Positions 41,043 to 47,367 of a stretch of DNA of 48,523 bases are shown here, one piece after another (within the stretch, counting starts at the first letter, position 1; each line of letters starts with the position of its first letter). Made by a program: the position numbers and the translations under genes. Under the pieces are notes generated by a model, which saw nothing but the letters and a program-made list of their open reading frames with translations, searched no databases and was not told the DNA's origin. The DNA comes from a virus, in the IMG/VR virus record IMGVR_UViG_3300037119_003930, positions 1-48,523 of that record; one strand, given 5' to 3'.

Positions 41043-41338
41043 AGCCGATCAACCTCCGGGCCTGGCTGGCCGGGCCTGCCGCGCTCCTCCTCGCAGCGGC
41101 CCTGGTCGCCGGGTGCAACCAGTACAACAACGACCGGGGCCGGGGCGATGCTCCGGTGGACCGGGAGAACACGAACGACGCTCCGGCCTACGTGATCAAC
41201 TTCCCGGACAAGTTCCACAACGTGGCCGTGAAGTGCGACCCGCACGGGTTCCGCATCTTCGCCCACACCCGGGACGGGTCCCCTCCGGTGATCCTCCCCG
41301 ACGAGACCTGCAAGGGTCAGGAACGGGGAGCCCGGTGA
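41039..41338 (+). CDS. Small lipoprotein (99 aa)
   Basis: ATG 41039. A clear lipoprotein signal: basic N-terminus, hydrophobic core PAALLLAAALVAG, and Cys at about residue 22. The mature part contains two further Cys (CDPHGFRIFAHTR, DETC) that may form a disulfide. Small phage lipoproteins often block superinfection at the cell surface; that is a known role for the class, not shown here. Its stop overlaps the start of the LPVTG gene. Confidence 0.7.
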   Translation: MKPINLRAWLAGPAALLLAAALVAGCNQYNNDRGRGDAPVDRENTNDAPAYVINFPDKFHNVAVKCDPHGFRIFAHTRDGSPPVILPDETCKGQERGAR

Positions 41339-41604
41339 GCGGTTACGACACCCAACCGACCCCTTCCACGGGGCCGACCACCGAGACCTCCGTCCCCCCT
41401 GGTCCTGGTGGGTCTCCGGGGCAACCCCATAGCCCCGGGGGCCTGCCGGTGACCGGCTCGGACGGGCTCCTGCTCCTGACCGCGGTCGGGGCTCTCGCCA
41501 TCGTGGCCGGGGCCCGGATCAGATGGAACCAGTGGCAGGACCAGAAGCAGGCCCGGCGTGACCGGGACTGGGCGCGGTCACACCGCGTGCGTAGTACCCC
41601 CTAG
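41335..41604 (+). CDS. LPVTG-motif membrane protein (89 aa)
   Basis: GTG 41335. The first 50 residues are Pro/Ser/Thr/Gly rich, then LPVTG, a hydrophobic stretch (GLLLLTAVGALAIVAGA) and a basic tail. This is the layout of a sortase sorting signal, but there is no N-terminal signal peptide and the basic tail is longer (about 25 residues) than usual. It might insert as a signal-anchor protein. It is coupled to the lipoprotein gene. Confidence 0.6.
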   Translation: MSGYDTQPTPSTGPTTETSVPPGPGGSPGQPHSPGGLPVTGSDGLLLLTAVGALAIVAGARIRWNQWQDQKQARRDRDWARSHRVRSTP

Positions 41605-41613
41605 AACGGCCAA

Positions 41614-41641
41614 CGGCCGCCCGGTTGTGGCCGGGCGGCCG
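41614..41641 (+). terminator. Intrinsic terminator after LPVTG gene
   Basis: 11-base-pair stem CGGCCGCCCGG/CCGGGCGGCCG with loop TTGTGG, followed by GAGGTCAT. Confidence 0.75.
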
Positions 41642-41687
41642 GAGGTCATGACCACTACTCAACTCTCCCACGAAGGAAGCTACACCC

Positions 41688-42134
41688 ATGACCACCCCCG
41701 AAACCACCACCCCCCGCCCTGACATGGACCTGGACGGCATCATCGTCGGCACCGGGCTCCTGTACGACTGGCTCCAGACCCACCCGGAGATCGGGGAGGT
41801 CCGCCGGGCTCCCTACCAGCCCGACGAGCACGCCCTGCGGTTCTCCGTCTGGGTGTGGACCCCGGAGGAGATGGCCGCTGCGGTCCGGGTCCTGAAGGAC
41901 GGGGCCCCCCTGGGCACGATCCGGAAGGAGCAGACCGACTACGACATCCGGGTCTCCCGCATGTTCGGCGCGGTCCAGCTTGCGGTGACCTCCCTCCGGG
42001 ACACGGTCTGCGAGCGCAAGGTGGTCGGGACGAAGCAGGTCGAGACCTTCGACCCGGACGCCCCGAAGATCATGGTGGAGCAGGACATCGTCGAGTGGAA
42101 CTGCACCCCCCTGCTCGACATCCCGGAGGGATAG
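41688..42134 (+). CDS. Hypothetical protein (148 aa)
   Basis: ATG 41688 with GAAGGAAG upstream. The first 12 residues are Thr/Pro rich; the rest is mixed alpha/beta, with FSVWVWTPEEMAAAVRVLKDG and a strand-helix pattern ending in a conserved-looking MVEQDIVEWNCTPLL. No family recognised. No class A box was found directly upstream, so the promoter is unknown. Confidence 0.65.
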   Translation: MTTPETTTPRPDMDLDGIIVGTGLLYDWLQTHPEIGEVRRAPYQPDEHALRFSVWVWTPEEMAAAVRVLKDGAPLGTIRKEQTDYDIRVSRMFGAVQLAVTSLRDTVCERKVVGTKQVETFDPDAPKIMVEQDIVEWNCTPLLDIPEG

Positions 42135-42137
42135 GGC

Positions 42138-42166
42138 TGGACAGGTCTGTCCAGGTCTGCTTAGAT
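42138..42166 (+). promoter_or_regulatory. Class A promoter, leaderless, for 42173 gene
   Basis: TGGACA, the same 17-base spacer as at 40518, TTAGAT, GTCTCC, ATG. It overlaps the end of the preceding gene by only a few bases. Confidence 0.75.
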
Positions 42167-42172
42167 GTCTCC

Positions 42173-42340
42173 ATGACCGAGACCACTACACGATCCGCCT
42201 ACGCCCGGAAGACTGGCCCCGGAAACTGGATTCCTGTGATCCTCACCCACCAGGGCAACGGCCGGAACACTGAGACCCACGTCCCCGGGGTCTACGAGAC
42301 CCGCACCGAGGCCCTCCTTCGGGCGCAGGCCGAGGTCTGA
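42173..42340 (+). CDS. Small hypothetical protein (55 aa)
   Basis: Leaderless ATG 42173. Basic N-terminus, a strand pair around NWIPVILTHQGNGRNTETHVPGVYE and a helix TRTEALLRAQAEV. It heads a run of six closely packed genes into the recombination module. No function assigned. Confidence 0.6.
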   Translation: MTETTTRSAYARKTGPGNWIPVILTHQGNGRNTETHVPGVYETRTEALLRAQAEV

Positions 42341-42342
42341 AC

Positions 42343-42522
42343 ATGACTGCTGACCTGATCGAGATGCTCCTGGAGGGACCGGTGACCCTGGTCCTCCCCT
42401 CGGAGCAGGCCGCCAAGCAGGGAGGGCTCGAACTGTCGGTCCTCCTGAACCAGGCCGGGTCCCCGGTCAACGTGACCCGGTCCGCCAACCACCTGACCCT
42501 GACCCTGAGAGGCCCACGATGA
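42343..42522 (+). CDS. Small hypothetical protein (59 aa)
   Basis: ATG 42343 lies two bases after the previous stop; its stop overlaps the next ATG. Beta and helix mix (IEMLLEGPVTLVLPSEQAAKQ). No family; supported by coupling and GC3 bias. Confidence 0.55.
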   Translation: MTADLIEMLLEGPVTLVLPSEQAAKQGGLELSVLLNQAGSPVNVTRSANHLTLTLRGPR

Positions 42523-42701
42523 GCGTATTCCGGACCTACGCCCGGTCCCTGCCCCACCCCCCGCAGTTCGTGGGTGTCTGCCACGCCTGCGGCTGGGACC
42601 TGATCGACATCAACTCCGGCCCCGCGTTCTGTCCCTGCTGGGACGAGCCACCCCCCGAGTTCGACATCCCTGACCCTGACCCCCTGGAAGGCTGCCCATG
42701 A
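42519..42701 (+). CDS. Small zinc-knuckle protein (60 aa)
   Basis: CHACGWDL near residue 21 and CPCWDEPP near residue 38 suggest a four-Cys zinc site. It overlaps the genes on both sides by ATGA. Function unknown. Confidence 0.6.
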   Translation: MSVFRTYARSLPHPPQFVGVCHACGWDLIDINSGPAFCPCWDEPPPEFDIPDPDPLEGCP

Positions 42702-43267
42702 CCGACGACCTGACCGAGGACCGGCTGGCCGAGTACCCGGAGCCCCGGACCCCGGAGGAACGGGAGGCCTGGCGGATCGAGGACGACTCCGCTGCCACCT
42801 GGGCCCTCCGGAAGCTCCGGGCCTACGCCCAGGAGATCGCACGACTGGAGGCCCTGGCCTCGGAGGAACGTCGGCGGATCGCGGACTGGGAACTGGAGCG
42901 GACCAAGTCCCTGTACGGCCACCAGGCGTTCTTCGAGTCCAAGCTGATCGACTACCGCCGGAGGCTGGAACGGGAGGACCCGAAGCTCGCCCAGACGTAC
43001 CACGTCCCGGGGGGAGCGATCACCCGGCGGAAGGGCTCCCGCCGGATCGAGGTGTCCGACGAGGACACGCTTCTGGCCTGGGCCCACGCCCACGACCAGG
43101 AGGTGGTGAAGTCCTCGCCCCTGGTCTCCCAGTTCCGGGACCGGAAGGACCGCTACCGGGTGGACGAGAAGACCAGGTCCGTGGTGGACCTGGAGACCGG
43201 GGAGCAGGTCCCCGGCGTGGAGGTCCTCCGGGACCCTGACCAGTACGGAGTGAAGCCCGATGCGTGA
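42698..43267 (+). CDS. Gam / siphovirus gp157-like protein (189 aa)
   Basis: Residues about 30-105 form a long antiparallel helical hairpin (WALRKLRAYAQEIARLEALASEERRRIADWE ... HQAFFESKLIDYRRRLER, quoted in short parts) followed by a basic strand region GAITRRKGSRRIEVSDEDTLLAWA. This is the pattern of Mu Gam-like nuclease inhibitors and related gp157 proteins, which shield DNA ends. The Rad52-like gene next to it supports a recombination role. Confidence 0.65.
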   Translation: MTDDLTEDRLAEYPEPRTPEEREAWRIEDDSAATWALRKLRAYAQEIARLEALASEERRRIADWELERTKSLYGHQAFFESKLIDYRRRLEREDPKLAQTYHVPGGAITRRKGSRRIEVSDEDTLLAWAHAHDQEVVKSSPLVSQFRDRKDRYRVDEKTRSVVDLETGEQVPGVEVLRDPDQYGVKPDA

Positions 43268-43736
43268 CCTGACCAAACTCCTCTTCCCGTTCCCCTCCGC
43301 GGTCGTGGACCGGAACCCCTCCGGGTATGGCACCTACGTTGCCCACCCGATCGTGGAGCAGCGCCTGCTCGACGTGCTGGGCCCGGTGAACACCGAACTG
43401 GTGGAGGTCCTCCGGGGCTACGTCGCCCCGGCCAAGGACCACCCGGAACCCCTCCAGAACGCGATCGTCGGGGTCGTGCTCTGCATGTCCGCGGAGATCG
43501 ACGGGCGCCGGGTCCACGTCGAGGAGGTCGGGGACTGCGAGGCCCCCCACAACTGGCCGCACGACGGGGCCCGGATGAAGGACGCGTTCTCCGATGCGTA
43601 CAAGCGCTGCGCCATGCGGCTCGGCGTGGGCCTGCACCTCTGGGTGAAGAACCCGGACCAGAACTACTACATCAGCAAGAAACTCCTGAAGCAGGACGAG
43701 GGAGTCGACACCGAGACCGGGGAGGTCCCAGCATGA
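43260..43736 (+). CDS. Rad52-like single-strand annealing protein (158 aa)
   Basis: ATG 43260 overlaps the previous gene. The key region is GARMKDAFSDAYKRCAMRLGVGLHLW (about 104-129; quoted in part: DAFSDAYKRCAMRLG), which resembles the helix of the Rad52/Sak annealing family. A strand-rich N-terminal part with EEVGDCEAPHNWPHDGA fits the beta-sheet core. It would pair complementary strands in phage recombination or repair, with Gam-like protection and RusA-like resolution genes nearby. Confidence 0.7.
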   Translation: MRDLTKLLFPFPSAVVDRNPSGYGTYVAHPIVEQRLLDVLGPVNTELVEVLRGYVAPAKDHPEPLQNAIVGVVLCMSAEIDGRRVHVEEVGDCEAPHNWPHDGARMKDAFSDAYKRCAMRLGVGLHLWVKNPDQNYYISKKLLKQDEGVDTETGEVPA

Positions 43737-43837
43737 GCAAGTTCCGGAAGATCGTCGAGGTCACCCTGGCCGTCGCGGCACTCGTCGCCGCGGTGGCTGA
43801 CGTGGTGGAGAGGCTGAAGGGGGACGAGGACCTGTGA
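43733..43837 (+). CDS. 34-residue membrane peptide
   Basis: ATG 43733 to TGA 43837, overlapping genes at both ends. A hydrophobic helix (VEVTLAVAALVAAVADVV) and a charged tail. Too short for a family call; the double coupling supports reality. Confidence 0.5.
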   Translation: MSKFRKIVEVTLAVAALVAAVADVVERLKGDEDL

Positions 43838-44175
43838 GCCGACCGATCAGCCAGGCCGAGGTCGAGGAGGACATCATCCGGCTCTCGGCCCTGGCTGAAC
43901 GGGTCACCCACGAGCTACGTCGCCGGGCCCTGGACGTGGCCGAGGCGGAGGCCCTCTACCGGAGGGAGTACGCCCAGGCCTACCTCGCCGCGCAGGGTAA
44001 GACGGTGGGGGACCGGGAGGCCCGGGCCACCCTGGAGGTCCACGACGTGTACGTGGACCGGAAGCGCAAGGAGGCAATCCTGGACGCAGCGAAGGAGGCG
44101 GGACGGAACTACCGGGCCCAACTGGAGGCCCTCCGGTCCGTGAACGCCAACCTCCGGCCCCTGGTCACCCAGTGA
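43834..44175 (+). CDS. Helical protein (113 aa)
   Basis: GTG 43834 overlaps the previous stop. Strong helical prediction with charged heptads (LAERVTHELRRRALDVAEAEALYRREY) and a second helix (DRKRKEAILDAAKEAGRNYRAQL). Probably an oligomeric accessory factor of the recombination module. No named family. Confidence 0.6.
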   Translation: MSRPISQAEVEEDIIRLSALAERVTHELRRRALDVAEAEALYRREYAQAYLAAQGKTVGDREARATLEVHDVYVDRKRKEAILDAAKEAGRNYRAQLEALRSVNANLRPLVTQ

Positions 44176-44333
44176 CGGACCTGGGCCTCTGTGAGTACGG
44201 GTGGTGGTCAGGGCTGGGGGAGAACCACGAGTACGGCCAGTGCCCGAACCAGGCCACGCACATCGAGTACTGGTTCGACGAGGAGGGGGTCGAGGTGGAG
44301 GTCTGCGACGAGCATGATCGGGACAACCGGTGA
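44172..44333 (+). CDS. Small acidic protein (53 aa)
   Basis: GTG 44172 overlaps the previous stop, TGA 44333 overlaps the HNH start. LCEYGWWSG and QCPNQA with a late VCDEHD give three Cys and several His/Asp, possibly a metal site. Function unknown. Confidence 0.5.
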   Translation: MTDLGLCEYGWWSGLGENHEYGQCPNQATHIEYWFDEEGVEVEVCDEHDRDNR

Positions 44334-44650
44334 CCCTGGAGCGCCGGGAACCCCTGCGGTCAAACCCGGCCACGACCCGGGCCTGGAAGGAACGCTCCCG
44401 GAGGAGCCCGGGGAACGTGATCCCCTCCGCGTCCCGGAAGGCCGTCAGGGCCCGGTCCCGGGATCGCTGTGAGGCCGCCTGGACCGGTTGCAGTGGGTTA
44501 GCCCGGATCATGCACCACCGGGCCCCACGCCGAGGCAGGGACCACTCTCCGGCGAACCTGCTCCACGTCTGCGCCTGGTGCCACCGGATGATCCACGACA
44601 ACCCGGACCTGGCCTACCAGCGGGGGCACCTGATCCGAAGTAAGGTCTAG
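44330..44650 (+). CDS. HNH endonuclease (106 aa)
   Basis: GTG 44330. The core RCEAAWTGCSGLARIMHHRAPRR contains the first Cys and the His pair; NLLHVCAWCHRMIHDNP completes the HNH and zinc Cys sites. It is a compact free-standing nuclease at the end of the recombination module, which may be a homing element or a phage DNA-processing enzyme. Confidence 0.8.
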   Translation: MTLERREPLRSNPATTRAWKERSRRSPGNVIPSASRKAVRARSRDRCEAAWTGCSGLARIMHHRAPRRGRDHSPANLLHVCAWCHRMIHDNPDLAYQRGHLIRSKV

Positions 44651-44676
44651 ACAGACCTGGGCAGGTCTGCTTAGAT
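44648..44676 (+). promoter_or_regulatory. Class A promoter, leaderless, for 44683 gene
   Basis: TAGACA, spacer beginning GACCTGGGCAGGTCTGC, TTAGAT, GTCCAC, ATG. AGACCT-GGGC-AGGTCT forms an inverted repeat. The HNH stop codon overlaps the -35 box. Confidence 0.75.
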
Positions 44677-44682
44677 GTCCAC

Positions 44683-44919
44683 ATGAACCTCTACTCCCCT
44701 TCCGAAGCCGCCCTCATGGCCGACTGGGACGACGACTCCGAGTTCTCCTGCCACGCTGTTGGCCGGGACGCAGTCGCCCGGCCCGCCGTCATCCACGGCA
44801 TCTCCTCCCACCGCGGGGTCCTCTGCCCCGGGTGCGGTGGGGTCCTGGCCGTGGACCCGGCCATCCTGATCGGTGAAGTTGTCCCGGTCCCCTCTCACGT
44901 CGACCTCCGGAGCATCTGA
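44683..44919 (+). CDS. Small Cys-containing protein (78 aa)
   Basis: Leaderless ATG 44683. CPGCGGVLAVDP near residue 48 and a single upstream Cys give a possible zinc site. Stop overlaps the next ATG. Function unknown. Confidence 0.6.
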   Translation: MNLYSPSEAALMADWDDDSEFSCHAVGRDAVARPAVIHGISSHRGVLCPGCGGVLAVDPAILIGEVVPVPSHVDLRSI

Positions 44920-45080
44920 TGCTGAAGGACTGGGCCGAGGAGCCCTCTGACCTGGAGGAACTGGACTGGGTCTGTGAGACCTGCGGGGAGACCCTGGGCG
45001 AGCACTACGAGACTGAGCGGCAGCTTCCGGACGGCGGTGTCGTCCTGGACGTGATCTGCCCCGGCCAGGAGGGATCGTGA
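44919..45080 (+). CDS. Small zinc-ribbon-like protein (53 aa)
   Basis: ATG 44919. VCETCGETLGEHYETE and a late CPG give three Cys and a His. It overlaps genes at both ends. Function unknown. Confidence 0.5.
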   Translation: MLKDWAEEPSDLEELDWVCETCGETLGEHYETERQLPDGGVVLDVICPGQEGS

Positions 45081-45271
45081 CCGACAACCAGTTCGACATC
45101 CCGACCCTCTGGGCCCTGGTGTTCTTCGGCTGGCTGGGGCTGATGTCCCTGATCGCCATCGTCGGCGGGAACCGGGCCAAGCACCGGAGGGCCGAGCGCG
45201 CCCGGACCGGGAAGCAGGCCTGGCGTGACCGGCTCCAGGACGAGGTCAACCGGATCGAGGGCCGTGGCTAA
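45077..45271 (+). CDS. Small membrane protein (64 aa)
   Basis: GTG 45077. One hydrophobic segment (LWALVFFGWLGLMSLIAIVGG, about 11-31) and a basic helical tail. No family. Its end overlaps the RusA-like gene. Confidence 0.6.
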   Translation: MTDNQFDIPTLWALVFFGWLGLMSLIAIVGGNRAKHRRAERARTGKQAWRDRLQDEVNRIEGRG

Positions 45272-45659
45272 CTCCTGGCGGGCCCGGTCCACCGGGCTCC
45301 GGCCCCTGACGGTGAACGCCCTCGTGAACCTCCATCGGATGGAGTGGGCCCGGCTGACCGCCGCGTCCCGGGAGGAGTGGGGGTGGCTGTGGAGGAAGGC
45401 GGGGATCGGGGGGAAGGACCTGGAGCGGGTCGCCATCGACGTGTACCCGCTGCACCGGGACCGGCGCTCCCCGCAGGACGTGGCCGCCTGCGCCCCTGCC
45501 GCTAAGGCCGCCATCGACGCCCTGGTGGACGTGAAGGCGATCCGGGACGACGGTCCCCTGACCCTCCGGGAGGTCTGCTTCCAGCCCCCGCAGATCATTG
45601 GGGTCGATGGTATGGAGATCGTCGTACACCGCTTGACAGGTCTGGACAGGTCTGCTTAG
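45264..45659 (+). CDS. RusA-like Holliday junction resolvase-type protein (131 aa)
   Basis: GTG 45264. The order PLHRDRRSPQDVAACAPAAKAAIDALVDVKAIRDDGP (quoted in part: KAAIDALVDVKAIRDDGP) matches the RusA core, in which an Asp-bearing helix is followed by a D-D loop that binds metal. A strand with VAIDVYPLH precedes it. It would cleave branched DNA from recombination or packaging. Its stop codon TAG lies within the -10 box of the next promoter. Confidence 0.7.
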   Translation: MANSWRARSTGLRPLTVNALVNLHRMEWARLTAASREEWGWLWRKAGIGGKDLERVAIDVYPLHRDRRSPQDVAACAPAAKAAIDALVDVKAIRDDGPLTLREVCFQPPQIIGVDGMEIVVHRLTGLDRSA

Positions 45660-45661
45660 GT
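45633..45661 (+). promoter_or_regulatory. Class A promoter, leaderless, for 45668 gene
   Basis: Perfect TTGACA, 17-base spacer GGTCTGGACAGGTCTGC, TTAGGT, GTCCTC, ATG. It lies wholly inside the end of the RusA-like gene. Confidence 0.8.
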
Positions 45662-45667
45662 GTCCTC

Positions 45668-46087
45668 ATGACCACGACACAGACATCATCCACCACCACC
45701 CAGCACGGCCGAGTCACCATCGTCGGCCCTAACCTCCCGTCGGAGCTTTCCGACAAGGCCACCTTCCATGTCCACCAGGCCGGGTGCGCCCACCTGAAGC
45801 GTGGAGCCCTGGGCCGGGCCAAGGCCGCCGACCAGGGTGGCTGGACCATCCAGGTCAACTCCCGGTACGAGATCGAGGCCGACGTGTACGACTTCGCTCC
45901 GGCCGAGTGCGAGGGCTACGTCCTCGGTGACTACCAGGGCGAGTTCCACTTCGGGCCCTGCCTGGACTACCTGCCGGAGCAGGCCCCGAAGGCCCCGGCC
46001 CCGGAGGCCCCGGCCCCGGAGGCTCCGGCCCTGGAGGCTCCGGCCCTGGCCGAGCCCACCATGAACGCTGACGGGTTCTGGTCCTGA
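45668..46087 (+). CDS. Accessory protein with Pro/Ala/Glu repeat tail (139 aa)
   Basis: Leaderless ATG 45668 with ATGACCACGACA. The N-terminal 100 residues contain a Cys/His set (HVHQAGCAHLKRG, CEGY, FGPCLDYL) and beta strands; the C-terminus has repeated APEAP/ALEAP units (about 108-131), a flexible linker. Function unknown. Confidence 0.65.
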   Translation: MTTTQTSSTTTQHGRVTIVGPNLPSELSDKATFHVHQAGCAHLKRGALGRAKAADQGGWTIQVNSRYEIEADVYDFAPAECEGYVLGDYQGEFHFGPCLDYLPEQAPKAPAPEAPAPEAPALEAPALAEPTMNADGFWS

Positions 46088-46371
46088 ACCCCCCGGAAGC
46101 TCCCCGCCGGAAGCTGGGCCCCCCACGGGGGGTCCGCTTCTCGTACATCGGGGCGGTCCGGCGGGCCGCCGCGGACCTGGTCGATGTCCAGGAACTGTCG
46201 GTGGGATGTGACCGGTTCGCCCTGACCCTGGTCCGGCCCGGCTCCAGGACCCATGCCACCTGGGAGGTCTCCTGGCTGCGGAACGACGTGTGGGGGACTA
46301 CCGAGGCTTCGGGCGCCCGGATCGCCCTGGAGCGAGCGGAGCGGGCCTTAGGCAGGACGGTGGACTCGTGA
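46084..46371 (+). CDS. Hypothetical protein, uncertain (possibly CTG) start
   Basis: The frame is open from 46072 and ends at TGA 46371; no ATG, GTG or TTG exists before GTG 46201. CTG 46084, which overlaps the preceding stop (CTGA), would give 95 residues. Codon bias is gene-like across the whole stretch (SYIGAVRRAAADLVDVQEL, RFALTLVRPGSR). Either CTG is used or the start is GTG 46201. Confidence 0.5.
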   Translation: MNPPEAPRRKLGPPRGVRFSYIGAVRRAAADLVDVQELSVGCDRFALTLVRPGSRTHATWEVSWLRNDVWGTTEASGARIALERAERALGRTVDS

Positions 46372-46622
46372 CCCTCCAGTACCGGTTCGAGATCACCTGC
46401 CCCGCCTGCGCAGGTCCCCTGGACCACCGGGAGGGGACAGAGGAGCACGAGGTCTGCTTCTCCTCCGTGGAGGTCTGGTGCTCCGAGTGCATGGTGATCT
46501 TCCAGGTCGTGGCCGAGGTCTACGCCCTCCGGTCCATGCCCCCTGCCGGGAACCGGGAGGAGGCCCTGCGGCGCCGGGCCGGGGAGAACCTGGACGGGGT
46601 AGCCCCGGCAGTCTTCCGGTGA
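46368..46622 (+). CDS. Small zinc-ribbon protein (84 aa)
   Basis: GTG 46368 overlaps the previous stop. CPACAGPLDHREG near residue 10 and WCSECMVIF near residue 37 form a classical four-Cys zinc ribbon. It precedes the second long non-coding region. Function unknown. Confidence 0.65.
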   Translation: MTLQYRFEITCPACAGPLDHREGTEEHEVCFSSVEVWCSECMVIFQVVAEVYALRSMPPAGNREEALRRRAGENLDGVAPAVFR

Positions 46623-46629
46623 TCCTCAA

Positions 46630-46662
46630 CCCTGTGGATAACCCTGGGGACAACCTGGGGAC
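46630..46662 (+). repeat. Three 12-base direct repeats with a DnaA-box match
   Basis: CCCTGTGGATAA, CCCTGGGGACAA and CCTGGGGAC follow each other with a period of 12 bases. The first contains TGTGGATAA (46633-46641), the complement of the DnaA box TTATCCACA. They resemble iterons; whether they act in replication or only as a regulatory site is open. Confidence 0.5.
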
Positions 46663-46681
46663 TGCACGGCCTCACTCAGAG

Positions 46682-46690
46682 TGGGATAAT
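46682..46690 (+). promoter_or_regulatory. Extended -10 element TGGGATAAT
   Basis: GATAAT at 46685-46690 with a TGG extension; no good -35 was found at 17 bases upstream. It is the only AT-rich hexamer in the neighbourhood and would start transcription near 46697. Confidence 0.4.
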
Positions 46691-46696
46691 GCCACC

Positions 46697-47135
46697 GATG
46701 AGATTCGAGTCCGGGGCTGCCATGTCCTGACCGGGACGCGCAACGGCCCCCACCCGAAGGCAGGGGCCGCAGCGACGAGGTTGGACACGTCGCCCGCAGC
46801 TTACCCGCTGAACCTGCTCGAAGCAGACGACATCCGTTCGGCCCTCCGAGAGGTGGGTTCACGCGCTACGTACATGGCCCCCGGGACCACCCGGGGTAGA
46901 GCGATCAGTCCCAGACAGTCCCCGAGCAGCGAGGGGTTTCGACTGGTCCCAGGGGATCGAGCCCCTGGCGAGACACGGTCTGTTCCGCACCGGAGAAAGC
47001 GGGGAGCGTGGCAGGTCCCGAGAGGGGTCTGTTGGCGAGAGCAGGGTCGGACCACCCACAGACCTCACCGCATCAGCGAAAGCCTGTCCGTTTCCCTAGC
47101 CAAACGAATGGGTGGGTCCTCGCGCCCGGAAACAG
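46697..47135 (+). ncRNA. Second candidate structured RNA region
   Basis: A 523-base stretch between genes (46623-47145) with codon use unlike neighbours in every frame and many perfect hairpins: CGGCCCC/GGGGCCG (46744-46769), CTGCT/AGCAG (46814-46826), CCCCGGG-ACCA-CCCGGGG (46879-46896), CCAGGGG/CCCCTGG (46949-46968), GGTCTGT/ACAGACC (47026-47064), and a possible long-range closing helix TCCGGG (46710-46715) with CCCGGA (47125-47130). A frame with GTGA/ATGA overlaps (46619-47149) runs through it, so a divergent gene is the main alternative. Confidence 0.4.
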
Positions 47136-47145
47136 GAGGAGACCG

Positions 47146-47361
47146 ATGAAGTGGCAGAAACCCCCTCGGAAGATCGAACCGTGCAAGTCCTGTCCTCGCG
47201 CACCAGGGGGCATCTGCGACTGGCACCAGGGACTGATCGCTGCGCGTGAGGCCATGGAAGCCGCGGAGCAGAGGATGGCCCTGAAGAAGGACCCGGAGAC
47301 CCTGCGACTGATCGAAGCCGAGGAGGAGGCTGACCGGAAAGCCGCAGGTGAAGTACCCTGA
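47146..47361 (+). CDS. Small Cys-containing protein (71 aa)
   Basis: ATG 47146 with a strong AGGAGGAG upstream (47134-47141), so it is translated from a leader. CKSCPRAPGGICDWHQG near residue 13 gives three Cys and a His; the rest is a charged helix (AAREAMEAAEQRMALKKDPETLRLIEAEEE, quoted in part). It sits between the second RNA region and the WhiB gene, in the same operon. Confidence 0.65.
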   Translation: MKWQKPPRKIEPCKSCPRAPGGICDWHQGLIAAREAMEAAEQRMALKKDPETLRLIEAEEEADRKAAGEVP

Positions 47362-47367
47362 ACACCC

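Noticed and set aside
41648-41722. 24-codon ORF before the 41688 gene
   Set aside because: Overlaps the 41688 start region in another frame, codon use is not gene-like, and no promoter or coupling supports it.
46700-46720. TTCGAGTCC stretch resembling a tRNA T-loop
   Set aside because: The flanking bases do not form a T stem and no anticodon or acceptor stem can be drawn. No tRNA or tmRNA was found in the window.
46937-46972. GGTTTCGACTGG resembling the 5' domain of tmRNA
   Set aside because: No tRNA-like ends, no tag reading frame ending in Ala-Ala, and the bases are part of a simple hairpin.
46619-47149. Open + frame through the second RNA-like region with GTGA/ATGA overlaps
   Set aside because: Third-position GC is much lower than in neighbouring genes and rare codons (AGA, CGA, TTG, TCA) abound; no domain is seen. 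Kept as an alternative to the RNA interpretation rather than annotated.
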